A stretch of 64,000 nt of DNA from an uncultured Oscillospiraceae bacterium (GTDB taxonomy: Bacteria > Bacillota > Clostridia > Oscillospirales > Ruminococcaceae). Below the pieces are notes generated by a model, which saw only the letters and a program-made list of their open reading frames with translations, was not told the origin of the DNA and made no database searches. Of the stretch, positions 52,237 through 61,014 are shown one piece after another. The DNA lies in assembly GCA_934462925.1 (NCBI GenBank), contig CAKSIT010000002.1, positions 124,001 to 188,000 on the forward strand, in the 5' to 3' direction. How positions within the stretch are numbered: the stretch's first letter is position 1; the number at the start of each line of letters is the position of its first letter. The translations under genes and the position numbers were made by a program.

Positions 52237-53292
52237 TTAGTATGTGTAACCCTGAATAAGGTCTGCGGGCCATTGCCTGCCGCCCCACGAGCCGCCGTAG
52301 TAGCGGTAGTATTTCTCAAAGTAAAGCGGGTCGGGGTTTGCGTAGGCGCGCTCAACGTCAACCGTGGGGTCTTCGCCGTCGCGTACCTTTCTCGCGAACA
52401 CCACCCAACGCAGGTCGAACGCGTCGCCGTAGTCGAAAATGCACGTTGAGAGCGTTAGCAGCTCGTCGCCGTACTTCAGGTCAACGTCGGGGCTGTAGAA
52501 CGTGCTGCGGTCGAGAATGTTAGCGCAGTAGTCGTCGAACTCCGCCTTAGAGCCGAAGTTAAGCCCGTCGATATATCTGAACACCTCGCCGTCCTTTTTG
52601 CGCACGTTCATCAGCACTCCCGCGAAAATCTTGTAGGTGCTTTTTTCGTAAAGCGTGCTGAACGTGAGCGTGGGGTGCTGCTTGTAGAACTCCATGCCCG
52701 TGTTGCCGCTGGGACGGTAGTTAAAGTAGCGCGTAAGCCTTGCGAAGTACTCGCCAGACGACATATTGTGTCCGTAAAGCACGATATTCGCGGGCTGGCC
52801 GTCGGCGGTTATCGGGTCGCGGTAGTCCGCGAATATAGCGCCCGAAACGCTCTTGTCGCCCTTGTAGTTGTGGTCAAGGTAGTAGGAGTTGTCGTCGCTT
52901 TGCATTACAACATAGTCTATGAACGGGTCGTCCTCGTCGCCTATGGTTATCCAGCCAACAACGTCCTCGTTTATTTCAAGCAGCGGCAGGAACTCCTCCA
53001 TTACCTGCGGGTGTTCGCGCTGAAGCTCCTCGCGCTTTGTCGTGTCTATTTCTACCGTTGTGCTGCCCGTGCCTGTGCCGTGGTAAAGGTTAGACAGGTC
53101 GTTGTTGTCCTTGGTGTCATTTACCTTGTTGTTTGCGGTAATCCCTAAGGAAACGAGCGACACCACAAGCACTATAAGCGCCGCAAGGAATATTATCTTG
53201 CGCACCATTTCAAGGGGCTTGTCGCCTTTCCACGGTATAAGGTATTTTGCCACGCGGAGCATGGGGTTTTCTTTCTCAACAAAGTTTGCCAT
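52237..53292 (-). CDS. Class B sortase 2
   Basis: 351 residues, same layout as its neighbours: cytoplasmic segment with LIPWKGDKPLEMVRKIIF, one helix (LAALIVLVVSLVSLGITA), sortase domain with EDVVGWITIGDEDDPFIDYV, VLYGHNMSSGEYFARL (His), LLTLSTCIFDYGDAFD (Cys) and RWVVFARKV (Arg). The shared WKGD-x-x-x-E-x-x-RK motif before the helix in all three copies shows recent tandem duplication. Catalytic triad intact. Confidence 0.93.
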   Translation of the reverse strand: MANFVEKENPMLRVAKYLIPWKGDKPLEMVRKIIFLAALIVLVVSLVSLGITANNKVNDTKDNNDLSNLYHGTGTGSTTVEIDTTKREELQREHPQVMEEFLPLLEINEDVVGWITIGDEDDPFIDYVVMQSDDNSYYLDHNYKGDKSVSGAIFADYRDPITADGQPANIVLYGHNMSSGEYFARLTRYFNYRPSGNTGMEFYKQHPTLTFSTLYEKSTYKIFAGVLMNVRKKDGEVFRYIDGLNFGSKAEFDDYCANILDRSTFYSPDVDLKYGDELLTLSTCIFDYGDAFDLRWVVFARKVRDGEDPTVDVERAYANPDPLYFEKYYRYYGGSWGGRQWPADLIQGYTY

Positions 53293-53325
53293 ATTTTCCC
53301 CTCCTGTTTTTATCTCTCGGAGTTA

Positions 53326-54531
53326 TCAGCCGCCGTAGCTCAGCAGCTTTGACTTGTCCCAGACGCTGCCGTACCACTGACCGCCTATAAGGTCATAATA
53401 GTAGTCAAACAATTTTGCCTGATAGTTTCGCACAGCGACTGTGGTATCCACAAATTCGCTTTCCCCCGGGCGAACCTTTCTCGCAAATACTACCCAGCGC
53501 GTGTCAACGCTCTCGCCGAGCGGCCAGTAGCAGGTAGACAGCGTGAGCAGCTGGTCGCCGTAGTCAAGGTCTACGTCCGTAAAGAACCAGCTTCTGTCCA
53601 TGACCTCGATAATGTAGTTGTTGAAGTCCTCCTTTGAACTGAAGCGGGTCTTTGAGGTGTACTTGAACACCTCGCCGTATTTCGACTGGGTGTTAAGCAG
53701 CATTGCCGCGAATATCTTGTAGGTCTGGCTGCCGCCGTCGGGCGTTGCAAGCATTACCGTGGGGTGAACCTTATAAAATGCGATAGGCTCGCGGCTTACG
53801 TCGTTGGGCGCGTAATGCCCGAGCGTTGCGAAGAACTCGCCGCTTATCATGTTGTGGCCGTAGAGGATTATGTTGTCGTCCGTGCCGTCCCACTTGTTCT
53901 TCTTGTCGGAGTATATCGTACCCGTTATCGAATCGTTGCCGTAAAAGTCGTGGTCAAGATAGTAGCTGTTGTCGCCCGAGCTTACCACAACGTTGTTTAT
54001 CGGCGTACCCGTTATTTTTATCCATGCGCGCGTGTCGGAGTTTATCGCTTTAAGCGCGTTGAAATCAATGTTGAGCGGCGTGTTCGTTACGGGCGTTACG
54101 TTTATTTCCTCGGTTTCGTCCGTTACCTCGCCGTTTGTGCCTGTCGTGCCGTTTGTCGCGAACGGGTCGCGGTTCAGGTCTACGTCAATCGTACCCGTGG
54201 GCGAACCCGCTATCTCCGCGAGCTTGTCGTTCGTGGCAGCGCCGTTGTTCATTGCGAACAGCTGCCGCACGAGGAACACTATAGTCGCCGCGAATATGAC
54301 GACAGCTGCAATGAGTATCAGCTTGCGCGCCTTTTCGCCCGCGGGGTCGTTCTTCTGCGGGAACACCGCCGCCGCGAAGCGCTGCATGGGGCTTTTGGGC
54401 CTGCCTTTTATTTTGTCGGGGCACTTGGCGGGCTTTTTGGGCGCGTCGTAAAAATCAAGCTTGCTGAGCGCTATATCCTTTGACGAAGCGCTTTTTTTGT
54501 CCTTTTTAGGTTTCTCTGTATAGTTTGCCAT
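53326..54531 (-). CDS. Class B sortase 3
   Basis: 401 residues, the first of the three in the operon and with the longest cytoplasmic N-terminus (about 75 residues, Lys/Pro-rich, with KIKGRPKSPMQRFAAAVFPQ). One helix (LILIAAVVIFAATIVFLVRQ) precedes the sortase domain: RAWIKITGTPINNVVVSSGD, ILYGHNMISGEFF (His), LLTLSTCYWPLGESVD (Cys), RWVVFARKV (Arg). The extra N-terminal region may recruit partners. It follows pncC by 70 bp. Confidence 0.93.
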   Translation of the reverse strand: MANYTEKPKKDKKSASSKDIALSKLDFYDAPKKPAKCPDKIKGRPKSPMQRFAAAVFPQKNDPAGEKARKLILIAAVVIFAATIVFLVRQLFAMNNGAATNDKLAEIAGSPTGTIDVDLNRDPFATNGTTGTNGEVTDETEEINVTPVTNTPLNIDFNALKAINSDTRAWIKITGTPINNVVVSSGDNSYYLDHDFYGNDSITGTIYSDKKNKWDGTDDNIILYGHNMISGEFFATLGHYAPNDVSREPIAFYKVHPTVMLATPDGGSQTYKIFAAMLLNTQSKYGEVFKYTSKTRFSSKEDFNNYIIEVMDRSWFFTDVDLDYGDQLLTLSTCYWPLGESVDTRWVVFARKVRPGESEFVDTTVAVRNYQAKLFDYYYDLIGGQWYGSVWDKSKLLSYGG

Positions 54532-54600
54532 TTCTTTTCCCCTTTCGGAACGTTAAGGCGGTATAGCGCCAAAACTCATAATCGGCTTTGCGCTTTGTTT

Positions 54601-55104
54601 TTAACCCTGCATAAGCTCCAGCAGCATTGCAAGAGCCTGCCTTGTCGCCTGCGCGCGTATTTCCGCACGCGGGTCTGCGCCCTGCGCGCTGAAAAGAAAG
54701 CGCTCCGCGCGGCATTGCGTGCGGCTGCATACGCCGATATGCACCTCTCCAACGGGGTGCTGCGCGCTGCCGCCCGCAGGTCCTGCAACGCCCGTTGTGG
54801 ACACGCCGAAATCCGCGCCCGCAAGCTCCATAACGCCGCGCGCCATTTCCTGCGCGCACTCGGCGCTGTATTCGCTTTTGCGCGAGAGGGTGTCCCCGCT
54901 CACGCCAAGCACCTCGCGCTTTATCCTGTTGGAGTAGGAGCATACGCCAAGCTCTATAGCGGCGCTGCTTCCCGCAACGGCTGTTATCGCCGCGGAAATC
55001 ATGCCGCCCGTGCAGCTTTCCGCCGTGGCGGCCTTTGCGCCGCTTTGCGCGCAGCGCTCCACTATCGCGCGGGAAAGCTCTGAAATTTCCTCTGTAAGGG
55101 TCAT
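54601..55104 (-). CDS. pncC: CinA-type nicotinamide-nucleotide amidase
   Basis: 167 residues, the stand-alone C-terminal CinA domain. TAESCTGGMISAAITAVAGS (active-site Ser and Cys region), GVCSYSNRIKREVLGV and GVSTTGVAGPAGG are conserved. PncC deamidates NMN to recycle pyridine nucleotides. It lies 11 bp after thiI (same strand), so the two are probably co-transcribed. Confidence 0.93.
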   Translation of the reverse strand: MTLTEEISELSRAIVERCAQSGAKAATAESCTGGMISAAITAVAGSSAAIELGVCSYSNRIKREVLGVSGDTLSRKSEYSAECAQEMARGVMELAGADFGVSTTGVAGPAGGSAQHPVGEVHIGVCSRTQCRAERFLFSAQGADPRAEIRAQATRQALAMLLELMQG

Positions 55105-55115
55105 GTTATCACCTT

Positions 55116-56309
55116 TTAATCAAGCAGCACCGTTTCCTCGCCGTACTTAAAGCGCTTTATCTCGGTTTTCTCCACCGCCTCGTCAACAAGCGCGTTAAAG
55201 TCGAACGCCTGCTCCGCCGCAAGCACGTCCTCTATTTTCGGGTGAGTGCGCGGGTGCTTCGGCGAGAATACCGTGCAGCAGTCCTCGTACGGGAGTATCG
55301 AGGTTTCATACGTGCCTATTTTGCGTGAAATGTCGGTTATCTCTATCTTGTCCATGCCTATAACGGGGCGGAACACGGGGAACTCCGCCGCGGCGTTGGT
55401 GCAGAACAGCGCGGGGAGCGTCTGACTTGCGACCTGCGCCACGCTTTCGCCCGTGATTATAGCGCCGTAGCCGTCGCGGGCGCATATCCTGTTCGCAATC
55501 TTCACCATAAGGCAGCGCATAAGCACCGTGAAATACTCCTCGGGGCAGTTGTCGCGCAGCTTCTCTTGTATTTCGGTGAACGGCACGCAGTAGAATATGA
55601 TGTCGCCGCAGTACTCCGTAAGCTCCTCGCAGAGCTTCTCCACCTTCATTCGCGCGCGCTCGGACGTGTAGGGCGGGGAAACGTAGTGGATACAATCCAC
55701 CACAAGCCCGCGCTTTGCCATCATGTAGCCCGCAACGGGGCTGTCTATACCGCCCGAAAGCATTAGCAGCGCCTTTCCGCTGCTGCCTACGGGCATTCCG
55801 CCCGCGCCGATAACGCGCTTTGCGGAGAGGTACGCGCCGTTGTCGCGTATTTCAAGCCGCACGGTAACGTCGGGCGAATGCACGTCCACCTTAAGGTGCG
55901 GGAACAGGTCGAGCAGCGCGCCGCCAAGCTCCTGCTGTATCATGGGCGAGTTCATCGGGAACGTCTTGTCCGCGCGCTTTGCTTCAACCTTGAATGTAGA
56001 GGCGCTTTCGAGCGCCTCCGCCAAATACTCCTTTGCGCCCGCGCATACCGCCTCAAAATCCTTCGGGAACACCGCGCAGCGCTGTATCGCGCCAATGCCG
56101 AAAACGTGCGAGAGCTTCTTTTCTACAAGCTCCATGTCCACCTCGTCAAGCGGGGTAATGTAAATGGTGGACTGCCGCCTGTAATACTCAAACCGCCCGT
56201 AGCGCTTCAGCCTGCGCTTTATATTCTTCTGGAGCATTACCTCAAAGGTGTTCTTGTTTTCGCCTTTAAGGGCTATCTCCCCGTACTTTGCCATTATAAG
56301 CTCTTTCAT
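55116..56309 (-). CDS. thiI: tRNA 4-thiouridine synthetase
   Basis: 397 residues, the short form without a C-terminal rhodanese domain. The THUMP domain begins EVMLQKNIKRRLKRYGRFEY. The PP-loop is LMLSGGIDSPVAGYMMAKRG (ATP-binding), and the later Cys in EDCCTVFSPKHP is the conserved functional Cys pair region. It adds sulfur to U8 of tRNA and can support thiazole synthesis. The cysteine desulfurase gene ends at the base before its start, giving the sulfur donor in the same transcript. Confidence 0.95.
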   Translation of the reverse strand: MKELIMAKYGEIALKGENKNTFEVMLQKNIKRRLKRYGRFEYYRRQSTIYITPLDEVDMELVEKKLSHVFGIGAIQRCAVFPKDFEAVCAGAKEYLAEALESASTFKVEAKRADKTFPMNSPMIQQELGGALLDLFPHLKVDVHSPDVTVRLEIRDNGAYLSAKRVIGAGGMPVGSSGKALLMLSGGIDSPVAGYMMAKRGLVVDCIHYVSPPYTSERARMKVEKLCEELTEYCGDIIFYCVPFTEIQEKLRDNCPEEYFTVLMRCLMVKIANRICARDGYGAIITGESVAQVASQTLPALFCTNAAAEFPVFRPVIGMDKIEITDISRKIGTYETSILPYEDCCTVFSPKHPRTHPKIEDVLAAEQAFDFNALVDEAVEKTEIKRFKYGEETVLLD

Positions 56310-57419
56310 TTATCTCCTGAACCTTTCAATTCCTTTTTTTATGCCCTCGCAGAGCGCCGCAATGTCCTCCGCCGAGGTCTGCGCGCACATTGAAGCGCGA
56401 ATAGCGCAGTCCGCGTCCTTGTCCGACACGCCGAGCGCCGCAAGCACGCCGCTCTTTTTCCCGCGCGAGCAGGCCGAGCCGCTTGAAACGTAAATGCCCG
56501 CTTCCTCGAGCGAGTGCAGCATTATCTCGCTGCGCACGCCCCTTACGGAGAAGTTCACGATATTCGGCACGCAGTCGTCCGCGGAGTTTACGCCGACGTC
56601 CGGAAGCGCCGCAAGCCCCGCCAGAAGCTGCGCCTTAAGCTGCGAAAAATGCTCCGCGCTTCCCCTGTACGCCTTTATCGCCGCCTCGAACCCGGCTATA
56701 AGCTCGACCGGCTCTGTGCCGCTGCGCTGCCCCTTTTGCTGCCCGCCGCCGTACAGCAGCGGAGCGGTGCGCACGCCTTTTTTTACATACAGCGCGCCTA
56801 TACCCTTTGGTGCGTGTATCTTATGCCCCGAAACGGTGATAAGGTCGCCCTCGAGCGGCACTTTAAGAAAGCCCTGCACCGCGTCTATATGTACGAGCGT
56901 TTTGGAATTTTTGCGCTTTACGAGTCTGTAAAGCCGCTTTACGTCAACCTTAAAGCCCGTTTCGTTGTTCACCGCCATGCAGGTGACGAGCAGGGTGTTC
57001 TCGTCCACCGCGTCCGCAAGCGCCTGTTCAAGGTCGGGGTGTTCGCACGGAACGAGCCGCGTAACCTCGTACCCGCGCTCCTCGAGCTTGTCGAGAACGC
57101 GCGCCACGGAGGGGTGTTCCATAGCGGTAGACACTATTTTCTTTCCGCTGCGGCGGTACATCTCGCACGCGCCGAAAAGGGCGGTGTTGTTGCTTTCCGT
57201 CGCGCCCGAGGTGAAGTACACCTCGCCCTCTGCGGGCTGCGCGCCCCCCGAAAGGGCTGCGAGCAGCGCCTTTTTGGCAGAGGCTATCGTCTGCCCCGAG
57301 GCTATGCCAAGCCCGTGCAGCGACCCCGCGTTGCCAAAGCCCCCGCGCATTGCCGCGAGAACCGCCGCGCACGCCTCCTCGCAGGGCTGCGTGGTTGCGG
57401 CGTTGTCCAGATATATCAT
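56310..57419 (-). CDS. NifS/IscS-type cysteine desulfurase
   Basis: 369 residues. MIYLDNAATTQPCEEACAAV and FTSGATESNNTALFGACEMY bind the PLP phosphate. ISGHKIHAPKGIGALYV (here VSGHKIHAPKG) holds the PLP Lys, and YVSSGSACSRGKK the catalytic Cys. It moves sulfur from cysteine to ThiI, encoded directly after it. No iscU is adjacent, so its main role here is probably tRNA thiolation, as in the Bacillus NifZ-ThiI pair. It is the first gene of the reverse-strand block. Confidence 0.95.
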   Translation of the reverse strand: MIYLDNAATTQPCEEACAAVLAAMRGGFGNAGSLHGLGIASGQTIASAKKALLAALSGGAQPAEGEVYFTSGATESNNTALFGACEMYRRSGKKIVSTAMEHPSVARVLDKLEERGYEVTRLVPCEHPDLEQALADAVDENTLLVTCMAVNNETGFKVDVKRLYRLVKRKNSKTLVHIDAVQGFLKVPLEGDLITVSGHKIHAPKGIGALYVKKGVRTAPLLYGGGQQKGQRSGTEPVELIAGFEAAIKAYRGSAEHFSQLKAQLLAGLAALPDVGVNSADDCVPNIVNFSVRGVRSEIMLHSLEEAGIYVSSGSACSRGKKSGVLAALGVSDKDADCAIRASMCAQTSAEDIAALCEGIKKGIERFRR

Positions 57420-57686
57420 TGTTCGTTAATCTCCCAAAAAAGCTGCGCAGGTCCTGCGTAAAACGCACTGCGGGACAACCGCGCGCAGGGCTGCCCTAAG
57501 GCGCACCTACTGTTTTAGTATATCACATTTCCCGCGATTTGAAAAGTGATTTTTTCAATTTTTCATATTTATTTCATCGTTATTACGCTTTGGTAACAAA
57601 AAAGTTACAAAACGGTTACAAAATCTCCCGAAATGTAACAGAAAGATAACAGTTTGCGAAATTTGGTTACAATCTTGTCAGAATGC

Positions 57687-57715
57687 TTGCAAAATCTTTT
57701 CCGCTGTGGTACAAT
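57687..57715 (+). promoter_or_regulatory. Sigma-A promoter of a candidate small RNA
   Basis: TTGCAA (57687-57692) and TACAAT (57710-57715) at 17-bp spacing. No coding start follows within 700 bp; a terminator occurs 125-158 bp downstream. Confidence 0.65.
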
Positions 57716-57721
57716 GGGTTC

Positions 57722-57873
57722 AGAAAGAGAAAATCAACATAAAAAAATCCTCCAAATAAAACGGCTTACGCCCCTGTTACGCAGGGGCGCGCAGTCGTTT
57801 TGGGGGACTTTGCGGGCGAAACATAAAAGCGAACAGCGGGCGGCTGTCGGCGTAAGTCGGCAGCCGCTTTTTT
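57722..57873 (+). ncRNA. Candidate small RNA of about 150 nt
   Basis: Bounded by the promoter at 57687-57715 and an intrinsic terminator (GCGGCTG / CAGCCGC with TTTTTT, 57840-57873). In between is a long hairpin: outer arms AAAACGGCT and AGTCGTTTT extended by CCTCC/GGGGG, inner arms CGCCCCTG and CAGGGGCG. No open frame with RBS. I could not match it to tmRNA, RNase P, SRP or a riboswitch; 6S-like architecture is possible. Confidence 0.45.
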
Positions 57874-58442
57874 GTCCGCGCGGACATTTCCCGCGCCCTG
57901 CGCCGCCGAGTTCTCGCACATTTTTTTCCTTGAAAAACGCGCGGGTTTTTGGCATAATAAAAGGGCAGTCGGAAGCCGCTTGCGCCATAGGGCGGGCGGC
58001 GGGCTGCACGGCGCTCTGCGCTTGTGTATCGCTATCCGATAAGACCGCTTCGGCGGCGCTGCCAGGGGTCGCCCCCCTCCGACGAAAGTCGGTCCGTATG
58101 GAAACGCTTTCCCAAAGGAAAGCACACGCGCTTCGCGGTTGTCGCGGGGCGCTCTGAAAGCTGCCGCGTCCGTTAGCGGGGCGGCTGATTTGCATTATGT
58201 TGTGCTGTTCCGCGCGCTTTGCGGGGATTCCCGCAGGGCGCAGCGCTTCCCGTTCCTGTCGGGGGAGGATACAGCGCCGCAGAAAGCCGCGCCATGCTCC
58301 GCAAATGCACGGAGAGCCGCGCGCCCGCCTGCCGCGCTCAATCCCGCCGCCGAGCGTGCGGCGCAGGGGCGGCATACGCGACGTCTGCGGCATAAGCCGT
58401 TAAAATACAATAAGCGCGCAGGGCGCTGAGAGGAGAAACGAC
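57874..58442 (+). other. GC-rich structured leader upstream of slipin-rtcB
   Basis: A second promoter, TTGAAA (57930-57935) and CATAAT (57953-57958) with 17-bp spacing, opens a roughly 480-nt stretch full of short stems (for example CCGAC-GAAA-GTCGG and GCTTTCC-CAAA-GGAAAGC) before the slipin start. Possible frames on both strands lack RBS and family features. It may be a long 5' leader or a separate RNA. No known riboswitch motif is recognised. Confidence 0.35.
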
Positions 58443-59543
58443 ATGAAAACAATCATCAACGAAAAGCAGAAAGCACTTATATACATAAACGGCGCGCTGA
58501 AATGCGTGCAGGGCGCGGGCGCGGTGCGCACGGGCGGCAGAAGAACCGCAGAAATCCTGCCGATTGACGCCGAGCTTATGCCGCAGGGCTGCACGCCCGA
58601 GCGCATAGCGCAGCTTGACGAAAAGCTTGTAACGCTTGTAAACGTAGAGCAGGGCAAGCTTTGCCTGCACTATGTGGACGGCGCGTTCGCGGGGCTGCTT
58701 ACTGCGGGACGGCACGCGTTCTGGAGCGAGTGGGGCAGGCACGAGTTCCGCATGGAAAGCGCCCTTACCCCCGAAATACCCGAGGACATAGCGCAGACCG
58801 TGCTGCGCCTTATCCCGCGCGAGCATTACACCGTCGTAACCGTAAACGACTACGAGGCGGCAAGGCTGTGCTACGACGGGAAGTTCGTAAGGCTGCTGGG
58901 CGCGGGTACGTACTGCTTCTGGACGGACGCGGTAAACGTTACCGCGCAGCTTGTAGACCTGCGCGAGCAGGCAGCGCCCATGCCCGCGCAGGAAATCCTC
59001 ACCGCGGACAAGGTAGGGCTTCGCGTGACGTTCGCGCTGTTTTTCCGCATAACCGACCCCGCCGACGTGGACTGCGCGTTTGACAAGCTGGTGCAGAAGC
59101 TCTACCTGCACGCGCAGCTTGCCCTGCGCGAGAGCGTAAGTAAATACAAAATGGACGAGATACTCGACGACAAGGACAAAATATCGCTTGAAGCGGAGCA
59201 GGCGCTGCGCGCCCGCGCGGCGGGAATGCCCGTTGAAATAACCTCCGCGGGCATACGCGACATAATCCTGCCGGGGAAGATAGCGGACATAATGAACAGC
59301 GTACTCGAGGCGGAAAAGCGCGCGCAGGCGAACGCCATCACCCGCCGCGAGGAAACGGCGGCTACGCGTTCGCTGCTAAACACCGCAAAGCTGCTTGACG
59401 AAAACGCAACGCTGCGCAGACTTAAGGAGCTTGAATATGTCGAGCGGATATGCGCGGGCATAGGCTCGATAAGCGTTGACGGCAGGAGCGGGCTTGTTTC
59501 GCAGCTTGCCGAAATATTCACGGGGGAGAAGACTTCTCCGTGA
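58443..59543 (+). CDS. Slipin/SPFH-domain protein paired with RtcB
   Basis: 366 residues; GAGGAG before the ATG. There is no membrane segment, unusual for the family. The N-terminal half is beta-rich (KTIINEKQKALIYINGALKC). The SPFH core spans about 130-310 (LVDLREQAAPMPAQEILTAD, then VTFALFFRITDPADVDCAFD and GIRDIILPGKIADIMNSVLE), and the C-terminal helix is Glu/Arg-rich. rtcB starts 22 bp after it. Slipin-RtcB pairs are widespread and belong to RNA-repair operons; the slipin may scaffold the ligase or sense damage. Regulators such as RtcR are not visible here. Confidence 0.88.
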   Translation: MKTIINEKQKALIYINGALKCVQGAGAVRTGGRRTAEILPIDAELMPQGCTPERIAQLDEKLVTLVNVEQGKLCLHYVDGAFAGLLTAGRHAFWSEWGRHEFRMESALTPEIPEDIAQTVLRLIPREHYTVVTVNDYEAARLCYDGKFVRLLGAGTYCFWTDAVNVTAQLVDLREQAAPMPAQEILTADKVGLRVTFALFFRITDPADVDCAFDKLVQKLYLHAQLALRESVSKYKMDEILDDKDKISLEAEQALRARAAGMPVEITSAGIRDIILPGKIADIMNSVLEAEKRAQANAITRREETAATRSLLNTAKLLDENATLRRLKELEYVERICAGIGSISVDGRSGLVSQLAEIFTGEKTSP

Positions 59544-59565
59544 GTTGATATAAAAAGGAGAAGAA

Positions 59566-60789
59566 ATGAAGACAGTAAACGGGCGGTACGCCCGCGCGGT
59601 GGTTTACACCGATAATATAGAAGACATAGCGCTCGAGCAGATAACGAGGCTCTGCTCGCAGCCGTTCGCGCAGGGCGCGAAAATACGCATAATGCCCGAC
59701 GTTCACGCGGGCAAGGGCTGCGTTATAGGCTTTACGGCGGACCTCGGCGAAATGGTGATACCGAGCATTGTTGGCGTTGACATAGGCTGCGGAATGTTTA
59801 CGGTGGAGCTTGGAAAGGCGGACATAGACTTCGCGCGGCTGGACGACCTTATAAGGCGGCGCGTGCCCTCGGGCAGAAACGTTCACGAGGGGAGAATGAC
59901 GCGCTTTCCGCAGCTTTTGGAGCTGCACTGCTACCGCGAGCTTAAGGACGCGCGCCGCATCGAGCGCTCCATAGGAACGCTCGGCGGGGGCAACCACTTT
60001 ATCGAGATAGACGCGGACGAGGACGGCGGGAAGTATCTTGTTATCCACACAGGCTCGCGCAACCTCGGCAAGCAGGTGGCAGAGATATACCAGACCCTCG
60101 CGTTCGACCTGAGAACAGGCAAGGACAAGCTTTTTGAGCGGCAGCAGCAGATAATAGACGAGTACAAGGCGCAGGGCAGAAAAAGCGAGATACAGGCGGC
60201 GATAAAGGCGCTCAGGCAGAGTTTTGTCGGTATCGGGACGGATATCCCGCGCGAGCTTTGCTACCTTACGGGCGGCTACAGGGCGCGCTATCTCGACGAT
60301 ATGCGCATATGCCAGCGCTTCGCGTGCCTTAACCGCCTTACGATAGCGCAGACCATTGTAAACGGGCTTTTCGGCAAGAACGTTGAGGACTTCCCGCACT
60401 TTGAAACGATACACAACTATATCGACCACGACGAGAACATCGTGAGAAAGGGCGCGGTGTCCGCAAAGGCGGGCGAGCGGCTTATAATCCCGATAAATAT
60501 GCGCGACGGCTCGCTTATCTGCGTGGGAAAGGGCAACCCCGAGTGGAACTGCTCCGCGCCGCACGGGGCGGGCAGGATATGCTCACGCGCGGCTGCAAAG
60601 GAGAGCTTCACGCTCGAGGAGTTCATGCGGAGCATGGAGGGCGTGTACACCACCTCGGTGAACGCCTCTACCATAGACGAGTGTCCCATGGCGTACAAGG
60701 GCATGGACGAGATACTCGCTAATATCTCCCCCACGGCGCGGGTAGAGCGGATAATAAAGCCGCTCTACAACTTCAAGGCGGGGGAGTGA
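59566..60789 (+). CDS. rtcB: RNA ligase RtcB
   Basis: 407 residues; AAAAGGAG upstream. It joins RNA 3'-phosphate or 2',3'-cyclic phosphate ends to 5'-OH ends with GTP and Mn2+. Metal- and GTP-binding motifs are present: MPDVHAGKGCVIGF, VGVDIGCGMF (metal Asp and Cys), GTLGGGNHFIEID, VIHTGSRNLGKQV, CSAPHGAGRICSR (guanylylated His) and DECPMAYK. This is the shorter RtcB form. Together with the slipin it forms an RNA-repair pair, useful after endonuclease toxins or tRNA cleavage. Confidence 0.96.
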   Translation: MKTVNGRYARAVVYTDNIEDIALEQITRLCSQPFAQGAKIRIMPDVHAGKGCVIGFTADLGEMVIPSIVGVDIGCGMFTVELGKADIDFARLDDLIRRRVPSGRNVHEGRMTRFPQLLELHCYRELKDARRIERSIGTLGGGNHFIEIDADEDGGKYLVIHTGSRNLGKQVAEIYQTLAFDLRTGKDKLFERQQQIIDEYKAQGRKSEIQAAIKALRQSFVGIGTDIPRELCYLTGGYRARYLDDMRICQRFACLNRLTIAQTIVNGLFGKNVEDFPHFETIHNYIDHDENIVRKGAVSAKAGERLIIPINMRDGSLICVGKGNPEWNCSAPHGAGRICSRAAAKESFTLEEFMRSMEGVYTTSVNASTIDECPMAYKGMDEILANISPTARVERIIKPLYNFKAGE

Positions 60790-60881
60790 GCGGGCTGCGC
60801 TTTTCTGACAAGCACAAAATGCTGTTTGGCTGAAAAATGGCGATTTTTCTGAAAAATTGTTTATTTTTTTGAAAAAACCCC

Positions 60882-60910
60882 TTGATTTTTGAAAAACGGC
60901 GTGATATAAT
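60882..60910 (+). promoter_or_regulatory. Sigma-A promoter of the rimP-nusA-infB operon
   Basis: TTGATT (60882-60887) and TATAAT (60905-60910) with 17-bp spacing, 105 bp before rimP. Confidence 0.78.
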
Positions 60911-60930
60911 ACAATATGATAGATTAAGCT

Positions 60931-60958
60931 AAAGACTGAGGTTTGCGCCTCGGTCTTT
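60931..60958 (+). terminator. Leader hairpin of the nusA operon (possible attenuator)
   Basis: AAAGACTGAGG and CCTCGGTCTTT (11-bp stem, 6-nt loop) followed by AAGTTTTATT, between the promoter and rimP. NusA is known to autoregulate through leader termination in other bacteria; here that is an inference from the hairpin's position. Confidence 0.6.
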
Positions 60959-61014
60959 AAGTTTTATTAAGGGCTGCGGCTCATGCCCGCAGCAGGCAAA
61001 AGGGAGGCTTGCTT

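Noticed and set aside
57734..58393. A 219-codon reverse-strand frame in the 1-kb gap upstream of slipin
   Set aside because: No RBS, Arg-rich low-complexity composition, and it crosses the candidate RNA terminator and a second promoter.
57960..58440. RNase P RNA or tmRNA
   Set aside because: The conserved GAGGAAAGTCC and ACAGAAA blocks of RNase P RNA and the tRNA-like ends of tmRNA are absent.
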